From: Albifimbria verrucaria
Lineage: Eukaryota > Ascomycota > Sordariomycetes > Hypocreales > Stachybotryaceae
Reading direction: 5' to 3'
DNA: 64,000 bases
NCBI GenBank assembly: GCA_020081605.1
Contig: JAHREC010000013.1
Coordinates: forward strand, 5,208,001-5,272,000
Shown in pieces: positions 32,862 to 43,500 of this stretch; position 1 is the first letter of the stretch, and each line of letters starts with the position of its first letter. The position numbers and the translations under genes were made by a program. Under the pieces are notes generated by a model. It ran no database searches and had not been told where the DNA came from. It saw only the letters and a program-made list of their open reading frames with translations.

Positions 32862-35514
32862 TTAGATAGGCGAAACCCTCGGTATGAGCCACCATCCGTG
32901 GTAGGCCTTATCCGGCGTTGGTATCTCCACTTTGACCTTCAGTTCATCATTCGACGTCGAGGTTTTTAGTGCTCGCTGCATATTCGACAACGCAATTCCT
33001 GTGGCAATGCATGATTTGAGACTGTTCTTGATTCCCTCTAGCCATCGATCATGCGACCCTATCGAGAATGACTCTTCTGCCGACAGCTTGCTCAACACCT
33101 CGAAGCCTTTCTTAGCTCCAGCAAGAGCCCTTTCGCCGTAATCGAGCAGCTCCTCTGCAGAGCTATCAGGCTGTATTGTGCCGGCCGAGAATTCCTCAAA
33201 CGTAGGCAGGACTGGCAGCCCGATAGCAGTGAATGGCTTCATTCGTACCTCGTAGCGTAGCTCATCACTGCTGTACGGACGGCTCGGCATCTTGACGAGC
33301 TTGTAACGGTTGAGTACTGTGTAAAGGCACGAAAGCGCATCGGAAAGCTCCCAGGTCACGGCGGCGTCTAGCAATGACAGACGCGCAAAAGCTAGTGCGC
33401 GTTGCAGCTGCTTCTCGGTAAAGCTGTCAAGGCTCGAGTGTTGCGCCCGAGCTTCATCGACTCTTTGGATCACAAAAGTTTTTATCCGCTCCGTATGCTG
33501 TACTCGAGACTTGGACAGGTAGTTGAGGTACCAATACATTCCCGCCAGCTCATCGGGTTGGTATACCTCAAGTTCAAACCCTAACTGCACAATGGCCTCC
33601 ATGTGCTTCAGCTTGTATAGATAGGCCCAAGACGACAAAGGAAGCGCGTATGTCTCCATGGGGCCACCTCCCAATGACGGCTGATATGTCACTGGGCGCT
33701 CTTTACTCTTGACCTGGATAATCTGATCGATTTCTTCAGCATCTAGCTGCAGATTCTCCCAGTCGCGAATACTGTGACAGAGCGTTCTCCTAACACGGCA
33801 TCGGTTCTGGCAATTGGTGCGCAGAATGTCGAGAAATGGCTGCGCGGCCCTTTGTCTGAAAAGTTCCGTTTGTTGTGAATAGGTGAAGCGTGGATCTTGT
33901 ATCGCTTCAATCTCGTCGTTATCCCGATCTAGCAAAGGACTGGCTGGGAGAGTGATGATAGATAAGTCGTCGTCCAAGAGCTGACGGATGCTCATCGAAT
34001 TCAATATTTCCATTTCATGAAACAAGAACGTCTGTAATAATGTTCGCACAAAGACCAAAGGTTGGGGCTTCTTGGCTTGGAATGTAGCAACAAATGTCTA
34101 AAGGCAAGTTAGAACCCGTCATCAACGAGGCAAGCCAAGCTTCGTTTTACTTAGGCTTGGGTTGGGAGGCTCCTTAGGTCTGAGTGGGCTAAGCAGGTTC
34201 TAGTAACATACCTGAAGACATTGAGAATCTGTATAATTGAGGACGTCAATCACCTCTGCGCCGTCACGAAACAAGCGCTGCAGATGTCCGAAGGCGTCGT
34301 CAAAACTCAACTCAACAATCGGTCTGGGTGGCATTGTGCTGGCCAATTTTCTCTGCAATTTGGCGCTGAACGCATCTGGTACGGGTGTGCTGAGCATATG
34401 CGTGCTCTTAATAGTAGGTAGCAACTCCAATGCATCCAGCCAGGGTTTTCTAGCCACGCCGGGGTTACCCATATGTTCAGGACACTCGGTGGCATCCAAG
34501 AAGGCTCGTCTCAGCTGAAGGCGAGCAATCAGGGCATTGAAAACATCGTCGTTTCCTGATCCAAGTTGAGAAACTAGAAGATCCTCTGCGTCGACGATGG
34601 CGTAGTGGATAGCCTGTGTAGGAATTCTTTCAAACAAGTTTCGATTGTACGTATTGGTGACAAAATCCTCTTCCTAGTCGTGGGTTCAGTATGCATAACT
34701 CATCCGCTTACAAAGGGATTGATTCTAACCTCATAGTAATGCTCAGACCTGATGCGCTCATTGATGTGTCCACTTGCTTTCAGCACACCTAAGCAATATG
34801 CTCTCAAGACCTTGAGCATAGGGTCTGACCGTGACTCGTGACCTGGGATCCGAACAAACTGTGCATCTTCGATATTCGAAACTGCAGGCATCAAAAGCGC
34901 TTCTACATAGACACTTGTGAAAATTGTCTGGGATAACGGATAGCCCATCTGCCATGACATCTAGAAGAAGTGAGTATGTGCATACGTTAGGCCGGAATCC
35001 GTTGAAATTCACCTCGTGACATAACAGCTGGTCTATTATTCCAAGGACCTCTTCAGGGAGAAGAGGCCTTGAGACGTCATAAAGCTCTTCGTACTGAGTG
35101 CCCGGTTGAACGCAGCCGCTGTCCATCTTGGGATCCATGATCTATCTCATTTTAGCAGTGTTATTTTTGCATCTCAGATTTAACTCACCTCCAGGGCAGC
35201 GACCGACTCAAATAGAGTAAAGAAGCCATCCTTGACCAATTCACCCGGTGATAAGGCTGTGGTGTGAGTCAGCCACTGCTCGGGCATGCAGCAATCTCAA
35301 CGTACTCTTGACAGCGACAGAAAAATCCTCAAGTATATCGACAGCGATCACACCCTGACTTTGAATATCTGGGGAGGAGGCGGCGGCGGCTCCAACTCCT
35401 GGCCCAAGGATAACCGAGCGATCTCTGCATAATGGATGAGAAAGTGGATCACGGCTGGTTCGGGAGTTTGATAATGGACATACCGTCTGGGACCATGGCT
35501 TCAGAGTCGGCCAT
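32862..35514 (-). CDS. mak10: NatC N-terminal acetyltransferase auxiliary subunit Mak10/NAA35
   Basis: Scaffold of the NatC complex, which acetylates the N-termini of proteins beginning Met-hydrophobic; about 740 residues. Characteristic stretches: GVIAVDILEDFSVAVK, SPGELVKDGFFTLFESVAAL, the hallmark MDPKMDSG, DVSRPLLPEEVLGIIDQLLC, HEMSWQMGYPLSQTIFTSVY and a long helical C-terminal half ending DKAYHGWWLIPRVSPI. It starts at ATG 35514 with a 31-base first exon; several introns interrupt the first half (for example 34081-34210 and 34675-34730). One frame change sits in a Pro-coding C/G run near 35371-35374. Identity is firm. Confidence 0.92.
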
Positions 35515-36085
35515 TGTGTCAAAAGGATATTAGAGGCCTTCTGCAATGAACCGGCTCAACCTTGTGGCAGACGATAGGCGATCGCGCGGGTTTTGGGGCA
35601 TGAAGGGATGACAGGTCTAAGATGGTTGGGTGGCCGAGGGTTTCAACACACCTCCAGCGGCAGATGGCGCAAAATATTCAAACTACCCGTCCGAACAGCC
35701 AAAAGTGACGCAAACCACGGAAATGACGACTTTCTTGCTATTGTAGGCGTAGGTAACTATAAAGACCCTTTGACATGCGGAAATATTGCAATACGGTTCA
35801 ACATTGGCAGTCTCACACGGCACGAGGACATCATTTAGCATTGGGTAGCCCATAGGCGAATTGCACTGGAACTCCCAACACGTACGCAGCACGTAGCACA
35901 CGCGGTAACGGCAGCAAAGCGTTTGGAGGTGCAAATTGACGGATTTTATATTCATTGATTATGATACAGCGGCAACGGGTGCTTGTAGCCGGTCTATCGC
36001 ACATTGCTCCCACCACTCCAGCCCCTTTGAGTTCTGCCCACTCACTCACCCCCTAATCGTCGTCGTTTCGAGGGGTATTCATCGT
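35515..36085. other. Intergenic region between MAK10 and ATP15
   Basis: 570 bases holding the MAK10 promoter and the 3' flank of ATP15. No gene is recognised. Confidence 0.5.
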
Positions 36086-36474
36086 TTAAGAGGAAGCGCT
36101 CTCGGCCATGGCGGCGGCGTTGGCGGCGGCAAGGTTCTTGGCCTCACCCTGCTTGCCGTTCTGTTGAGGTATTAAGCGTCAGTTTCCCCTTCACCCAGGC
36201 AATGCACTCGTTCAGACACGTACCTCCCACTTGGCAAAGCGCAGGTCCATATCACCACGGCGCTCAGCAGCGAGGCGCTTGTCCTCCTTCAGGCTGCGGC
36301 GAACAGTACGGGCCGCGATGGCCAGGTAGCGGTTGTAGCTATCGAAGGAAAGCAAGGTCAGCTTCGTCCCGACTCGGCTTCGTGGAGCGACGAAAAGCAC
36401 GGCAGAAAGCTGCTGCCAGTCAAGGGAACTCAATTGACTTACGTCATGCCAGCGGCCTTCCACGCAGCAGTCAT
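36086..36474 (-). CDS. ATP15: Mitochondrial F1F0 ATP synthase epsilon subunit
   Basis: 73-residue subunit of the central stalk of F1. The start is MTAAWKAAGMTYNRYLAIAA, then RTVRRSLKEDKRLAAERRGD and MDLRFAKWENGKQ, all typical of fungal Atp15. Three exons: 36443-36474 (32 bases), 36224-36338, 36086-36160, joined in phase. There is no frame change. The ORF extends further upstream, but the family start at MTAAWK is clear and gives the usual size. Confidence 0.93.
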
Positions 36475-36931
36475 TTTGGCGGTGTTTGGAGGTTTGACGG
36501 GATGGTCGAGCTTTTCGTGAAGATGCCGATTGCTTTGTCCGATAGAATCGAGCAGTAGACAGTAGCTCCGAGCCTGAGGCACAGATTGGATTGAGTCACG
36601 TGTGTGATTATGTAAGGTAGCTTCTCCCTTTGGTGTACAGTACTTTAGGCTTGTACCTTGCATTTTGCTTCACCAAACGCAATACCCTGGAGCAATTCTT
36701 CGTCCATGTGTGATTTTATTATAAGCTTACCAACAATGCAAAACTTGGTGCTCGCTGTAGTGAATTGTACAATTCAGTGTTTTCGGCTTAAGCAGAAGAT
36801 ACCGAACTGACCAAGTTATATATATGTTTATGTACAAATGAACGATTTATTTGAAGATGATCTATCGTCTATATGAAAGAACCACAAATACAAACACAAG
36901 TACATACACAAGGAAATGCCCGCCTGTCCTT
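36475..36931. other. Intergenic region upstream of ATP15
   Basis: AT-rich promoter and 3' flank only; nothing else can be recognised. Confidence 0.5.
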
Positions 36932-37891
36932 TCAACTCGATCCAGCAGCCCCAGCAAGCACCATAGCTTGGCAAAGTCGTCTCCGATCAACCTCCTTCTT
37001 GAGCATCACCAGGCAGCTCGCGACCGTCAGGGCCTCCATCTGCTCTTTAGCACCCTTCTCATCAGTCCATTCTCTGAAATCGATCATGAGCCGGCCGCCA
37101 TTGCCAGCCGTCCTTCGACTAGTATGCTCGCTGCGAAACTCCTTGTTACGGACTAACTGAGCAACTCGGCGACGGCGCTCCTCTTGCTTTCCACCTTCGA
37201 GTGCAATAGTTGTGATTTTCTCCAGGACCAGAAGACTATCGGCACCTTCTGCGTGGCGCTCATCACGGTCTGCATATCTCCACATGAATGTGCCAAGGTG
37301 TGTGCGGATGATCTGTGAGCGGGTAGTGTAGCCTCGGCCAACTACCTCAAACTCCTCTTCATGCGCGGAAGATGTTGATTCGGCAGACAGAGAGGCAGCG
37401 CGGTGCAGACTGATACGAGGCGGGCGGTTTGGACCAAATCGGTATGTGGTGCTACAGAGAGGCGATTCCGCGGAATCGCCAGCTCGAACAAGGACGCAGT
37501 TTCCGGAGCATCTGGTAGCACGGATGGAGGTATAGACCTCCGGACCAACATCTCCACCAGGCAATACCTCATAAATTGTAATCGGGTATGGTCTCGGAGG
37601 GATAGGAAGCGAGACTAAAGGATGACCCGCAGCCTCAATCTGGAGGACACGAGTCGCATGAAAAGCCGTGGTAGATGCGGCAGTGGCCGTATTGTCTCCA
37701 TGAAGACTATCATACTTGGGCAGAGATGCCGTGGAGGCGGTTGTGGCAGGGGTGATGGCACCTAACTCTATAATATCGGTGGCATCATAGTAATTAGGAG
37801 GCAAAGATGAACGGCTCGAAGCTGATTGAGGAGAGGTTGGCTCCAAGGCAGCATGGGCCTCTGTTTTAGAGCTAAGCATGGTTGTAGTCAT
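36932..37891 (-). CDS. Conserved fungal protein, possible tubby-C-like fold
   Basis: An intact single-exon frame of 319 residues from ATG 37891 (MTTTMLSSKTEAHAALEP); the frame is open further up but without an ATG. The first 100 residues are Ser/Thr/Pro-rich and disordered, with a PPNYYD and a PKYDS motif that resemble PY-type WW-domain ligands. The folded part (residues about 100-319) has alternating strands: PYPITIYEVLPGG, VYTSIRATRCSGNC, STTYRFGPNRPPRISL, LGTFMWRYADRDER and SLLVLEKITTIALEGG, ending in a helix (MEALTVASCLVMLKKEVDRR). The strand-rich body followed by a C-terminal helix recalls tubby-C-like domains found in many ascomycete proteins. This is a weak fold guess; the function is unknown. 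Confidence 0.7.
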   Translation of the reverse strand: MTTTMLSSKTEAHAALEPTSPQSASSRSSLPPNYYDATDIIELGAITPATTASTASLPKYDSLHGDNTATAASTTAFHATRVLQIEAAGHPLVSLPIPPRPYPITIYEVLPGGDVGPEVYTSIRATRCSGNCVLVRAGDSAESPLCSTTYRFGPNRPPRISLHRAASLSAESTSSAHEEEFEVVGRGYTTRSQIIRTHLGTFMWRYADRDERHAEGADSLLVLEKITTIALEGGKQEERRRRVAQLVRNKEFRSEHTSRRTAGNGGRLMIDFREWTDEKGAKEQMEALTVASCLVMLKKEVDRRRLCQAMVLAGAAGSS

Positions 37892-38914
37892 GTCGTGTAA
37901 GTGAGGGTCGTAGAAGTCAGTAGGTAGGTGGTGGGATGTCAATGTGCTTAGATAGATAATGGCTGTACTCTAGAGGATTTGTGATTGTTGACAATTAAAA
38001 TAATAGGTGAAGCCTTGCTCTTGTCACGAATCAAGTTTCCGCTGTGTTTCGAAGTTGTGATTCTACAATGAATATATATCTTTTGATGTCTCTCATGATG
38101 ATGTCCTTCGAGATCGCCTAAAGAGGTGCCTTATCCGAACTAGTCCGCTGTACAAACAAATGCGAAATACGACACTAGTCCCATCACCGCACTGCCACAA
38201 CGCCCTATCAGATTCCCAAGCTGCCAGCCTCCGAACCGTCCATCTGAAGGTTCAGGTAGATGCAAACACAGCCTCAAGGGCTTGGGTGATTGGTCCAGCA
38301 CAGCGGCGTTCCAAAGCATCGGGTGGAGAACCGAGTCAGCCTTCGATAATCACGGGCAATACGACCAACGCGAGCGGTCCCAAGCCAAGCATGACACCAT
38401 GCATCTGCGAGCCCGACGCCCGTGCGGCTCTGGCGATTGCCGGGTCATGGGCACCTGTGGCAACACTGCACGGTGGCGCTGATAATCACAGGACAAGCTC
38501 GCGGCCATTGGCTCTTGAAGCTAGAAATGAACTTGTTCCATGCAGATGCCTGTCATTTCGTCGACCCCCATCACGTGGCTGTCGCGAAATACGATGCAAA
38601 CGACCTTCACCCCGTATTCATCGTACATTGCAGCTTATGCCAGCAGCGTGAATCGGCCTGATACCCTGATATCCCATAAATTCGCAGACCGGAACCGTAG
38701 CCTGATCACCCCCTCTTCCGGTATGCTCGGCAGAATATTATCTCCATGTTTGTATGCAGACACGTCTCGAACGAGCCATACTATAAATCCGCCATCCTTG
38801 GCACCCACCGTGACAAAATGACCTTAAATGTTGTCCCCAAACCCCATCCGCCCATGTAGGCGCAAGTGAAAGCAACAAGGAAATGAAGAGTAAGAGAAGC
38901 AATCCATACTACCG
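37892..38914. other. Intergenic region
   Basis: One kilobase without a convincing gene. Three frames overlap at 38160-38661 on the plus strand and resemble nothing known. It contains the promoter of the 319-residue gene and the 3' flank of the Zn2Cys6 gene. Confidence 0.5.
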
Positions 38915-40524
38915 TTACCTGAACTTTCCAAAAACGCTAAGATCCCTATCCAGCTGCTCTTCCACCCACATTGGCCACTGGTTGTAGACCTGGTGCTCGT
39001 AGTCGATTCGGGCGTTGAAATACTTGAGCCAGCGAGCGAATCCAGGATCGATCGCTTTCCCCATACCATCCCTTGACTCCTCCTTGTCCCGAACTGTGTG
39101 TTCCTGTTGCGAGATGAAGGCCATGATCTCTGTCAAGGCGAGCCAATGCGTATGAAGGAGAAGAATCACCTGGTTGTTCAGGTTGATAAGGTCCAGAAAT
39201 ACGCCGTGTGGTAGAAACATCCACCAGGCCCAGTGCTCGCTACTTGTCTTGTACGCTGGGTTTCTTGTGAGCTTTGTCGGTTCTAGGAATTTCACAAGGT
39301 TCTTTGTGGACTCACCATCATACGAGTTAATGTAAAGTTTCTCGGCGATGCCCATCAATCTGTTTTGATAGTCCATCTCCAAAGGCTCTACACAAATCGG
39401 CCGCAAGTTGCTGATGCCCTCGACAGCAGAGTCAACACAGCCTCTCTGGGCGAGTGGTAGACCCTCCATGACTGGGGAAAGGATTGAATCTTGCTCTTGT
39501 CCCATCATGTTACCAAATAACGGTTTGATCCCCTTGAACATCATTTGCATCCCCACAACGACTATGCCCCTGATGAAGGTCATGAACTCGGGCATTCCGT
39601 CTTCAAAACCTACAGACTGAAATGTCAGGGCAAAGCAGGCGGCGACCATCGCGTTCGTCTCCTCGTATGCCATGGTGGTTTTGGGGCGTCCGCTAAGCGT
39701 TTCTTGATTGCTTTGATGGCTTTAACACGGTGATTCATAGCTGGTGTAACAAGACTTGCGTCCATTAAGGCAAGCTGCGTTGCTGCAAAGCCTAGGATGG
39801 CATGCATTAGAAACTCGTGCTGTGCCCTAAATTTAGCCATGTTTCCAATGCGCGAGATGTTTACTACTTGGTGATCGCTCAGGCACTTACATTATGGGCT
39901 ATGCACGGGATCTCGTGCGTCCAAATCTCCTCTTGTTTCAGTGGATGGTGGGGACGCATTCCGTAAGGAAATGCTGAAAGAATCGCATGTCTTGAAGGCT
40001 GAAAAGAGGAATCTGGTTATGAGGCTACCGAAGGAGACCGTTGTCAGCGATGGCATCAGGCAGCTCTCAGTGCATACTTACTTGATGTGTTATTTGTGGT
40101 AAAGATGGGTATTCGCACTTCAAGCCCGTCTTGACGCAGTGGCCGCATGCCGGGCGACTCTCCTGGCACTATCCCATCACTTGTATTAGGTTCTGTCTGA
40201 CCTACTGGCTCTGTCATTGGAGGAACAAGCGTTACCTTGATGCGTCTCCTTTTGCAGTTGTAGCATCCGCGTCGGCTCTTCGTATGGCCTCTCCTTTCGA
40301 GTCTCTGCTTTTGAGCCGGCAGTCGAGGAATCAGTTCGGAGCTGGCCACTGACGAGTGCCTGTTGTCAGAACTTGGGGCGTCGTCTTTCCAGAGGAATCA
40401 GAGAGGCCGTGCGCGGCGAGGGGTCCTGGAACTCGACGCTATCGCCTTGAAGAAAGGCGACATAGTCGAAATCCGAAGGTTCAGCATAGCTCAAGAGCGA
40501 CGGATGGAGGTTATGCAGGTCCAT
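38915..40524 (-). CDS. Zn2Cys6 transcription factor of the sterol-uptake-control type
   Basis: About 467 residues. The start is MDLHNLHPSLLSYAEPSDFD (ATG 40524). The zinc cluster reads RRGCYNCKRRRIKCQ, then ESRPACGHCVKTGLKCEYP, giving all six Cys (CxxC-x6-C and CxxC-x5-C); an intron (40169-40235) sits inside it, between Lys and the third Cys. The regulatory domain follows (LQDMRFFQHFL, HEFLMHAILGFAATQLAL), matching fungal Zn2Cys6 factors related to Upc2. Exons 40236-40524, 40082-40168, 39891-40012, 38915-39819. One base too many lies at the run 40375-40378; one base is missing at 39950-39953 and at 39683-39686. The target genes are unknown. An in-frame GTG at 40349 is not the real start. Confidence 0.87.
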
Positions 40525-43500
40525 GGCTGAAGAGGCTTGACGCAAGCCGTCGGGCCAAATTCCAGGATTTGCACAACTTGTTGTCCGCAAGGGTTGGTGA
40601 CCGCTTTTCGTCTTTATTCACGCGCCCCGGATCCTTGTCCAAAAACGAAAAAGAAAAGAAAAGAAAAAGAAAAAGGGCGAGCAGCAATAGGAGAAGCACG
40701 ACTTCAACACAAACTATGCAAAACTGGCGCAGGGCTCTAGCTGCAGCACGAAGATGGGATCTTTAGAAAATCTGGTGATCTTTGATGAAGGGGGCATGGG
40801 ATGGTTAACTGGGGATTAATGGAAGCAGGTGAAGATGCTCTCAGCTGCGTCGTCACGTGTAACGCAGGCTCAGGAGTGATGGACCGGGGATGGCATCAAA
40901 CGATATGCCTCATGTCACGGATCCAGATCAAGAAGATGAAAAGGGACGGATGGGCATTGCCGCGAGCTAGTGATTACAGGAGTGCAATGCGAGAGCACTG
41001 GCAGGGGTGCGGGCGCGGTGCCATGAGTTCGTCCACAGTGTCTACGGTGGAAAACAGGACCTGAGTTGCTGAAGAAATACCGAGGATGGACTGTTGTGAC
41101 TTGTGACTGCCTGGTAAGAGTGGCAGTGTTACGGGACATTGATGCACCGCTCCCCACCGACCACCGACCACCTGGAGCCTCATCCCCAGAGCCAGAACTC
41201 TTTTGGCCATGTTACGGCCGTAGCCGCCGCCCTCTACCATTTGGGGGCAGTGTCAGTCCCTTTAGGCCGTCCTTTTGGGAAGTATGATTGGGGTATTTCA
41301 TGGGCAAAACAAGCGACATCGTCCAAGGCCCAAAGAGTTGTTCACCTGTGCAAGAAGCATAGTTGAAGAGCTGCCCGCTTGAACAACTCACTTCAGCAGT
41401 GATCCATCAAACTCCAACTAACCCTTCCCTCCTTTACCATGTACCCTGCGTTCTGGGAAGCGAAGCCTTGTACAAGCACGGCTTCGCCACTGTATCCGTA
41501 AGATGAAATGTGGCGGCGGGGTCCAAGATTGCAACGCTCTATGCATTCAGCCTCAGCCAGCATAGCGTTCCAGAAGCATAACCTTCCAGCCCTGTCGACC
41601 CAATCAGTGTCGCACAAAAGATGGCTGTGAAAGTCGGTGCCTGATTATATTTCTGCAGCCTGAGGGTTAAGGAGCCGTAGTGTCGGTGGTTTGATTAGCA
41701 AAATGAAGGTTTCGTCATTGTCAGGTTAGGCAGACACGATATTCCCTGTGCTTCGTAGATAACCTCTCGCACGCTGCCCTATGTTGCGTCACCGAGTTAC
41801 GTCGATAACCTACTTCTTCACACACTGTCTCGGAGCAGCCGATAGTTCAGCTGGCTTAACTAAGAGCGAAGAGAATAGCTGACACCATCCATGATCATCG
41901 TCTTAACCGAAGAGTCATAGAGCTTGGAATATCCTTGGAAATAAGCTCATGCCCATGGCTCCACAGGTTGAGCATTTACCAACTTGAACCTTCTAGCGCA
42001 GTTACCCCTCAGCAAATCCCCCACTCGCCCAGGCATCTTACCTTGACCTCTTCCTGGTCTTATATTGCGCCCTTGCTGTGATCTGACGCCTAACGTTATG
42101 ATCCGCACGGTACTGAACAGGGCTGTTGAATGCTTCCACAACTTCTTCACGCAACATGATTAAAAGTGCCTTGGGAAATAAAACACTGGATTGATTCTTA
42201 GTGTTTTCTCTGTTTCTGTGTTTTTATGGGCCGATCTACTGAACTGTAAACTATGTGGCTGCTCGTGATTTATTGGTAGGAGTTGTCCTATTGGTAGGAT
42301 GCCGAGCTGCATGCTCTAACGAAGCAGTCAGACTTATCCTTTGCAACATGAGTCCGCGATGAACGCACAGGCTGTATATTGACTCCTAGCCAACGAAGTC
42401 CTTCTCTTATTGCCAGGATATGAGCCGGCATCTAAGTGTCTATAACCTGTACATCGACTATAACCACTCTGGCCCCGTTGGTCCCCAACAGGCTATCTTA
42501 TCAAGTATATGAACGACTCAATTATGATACCTCTGTGGAGAAGGAGGAGAAGGAACCAAAAAAAAAAAAAAAAAAAAAAAGAAGATACAGGACAAGTCAT
42601 GGCCATACCAGAAGCCAGGCGTCAATACTAGCCTTTCTCAACCGGACTCTCAAGGTGGAGGCTGCCGGTGGGTCTAGGGTATGGCTAGTTTTCACTGGCC
42701 TCGAAGCTCTCCTGGCTGCGGCCACTACTAGTACCAATTATCGAGTCTTGATCACATACTGCAAGCCAAACCCACCTGACAACGAACAACATCCACAAAA
42801 AACGCCACAGACAAAGAAAAGAGAAAAAAAGAAGGGAAAAAGAAGAAAGAAACCACTCACGGAAACTCCATAAATTTTCGTGAATAGAGTTATTTTGCTC
42901 CATCCGTATGTAAGCCACGTAAGACATTGTGGGTTCCTAACCCGTTACTAGAGCCATCGTACTACCCACATCTAGCAGTAGTTCCCATGCCGTTGAAAAA
43001 CCGTAGCGGTGTTCTCCACGTCGGTTCGGTAGTTAAATCCTGAAGGAAGAAACACCGCAAAGAAGAACATAAGGCCAAGCGTCGCTGGCCTGATTTGTAT
43101 GGCTAGACACAACGGCTAAAAGACACAGCCGAGTCGAGGCTGGTGGATTCCGGTTGTAGTTTGTCAAAGACCCAGATTTCCTTATCCCTACTGCTTACCA
43201 TGAACCGTTTGGTTGGTCCCATGTGGGTTACCAGCTCAAGGAAGTAGTCTTTAATACTCCATAATTGCTACCCTAGTTCTACTGTGTATTTGTTTTCGAA
43301 CCCAGGCTTTCGACAGTCTTGCAAAAACCAGCAGGCGCATCCGTTCGGGCTCATGATGTCGGATGACGGGGTGGTTCCAGTTGGGAAAGGGCCGTGATTA
43401 GGTGAACCAGCCTGGTCAGAAACCCCGGCGACTGTATCCATTTTTAGTGTGCACCAAATCACCAACCAGGGTTGGCAACAGCTTGTCGTCCGGTCAGTCC

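Noticed and set aside
40236..40349. GTG at 40349 as the start of the Zn2Cys6 gene
   Set aside because: An upstream ATG (40524) gives a sensible N-terminus after one base is removed from a short run, and nuclear genes of fungi rarely start at GTG.
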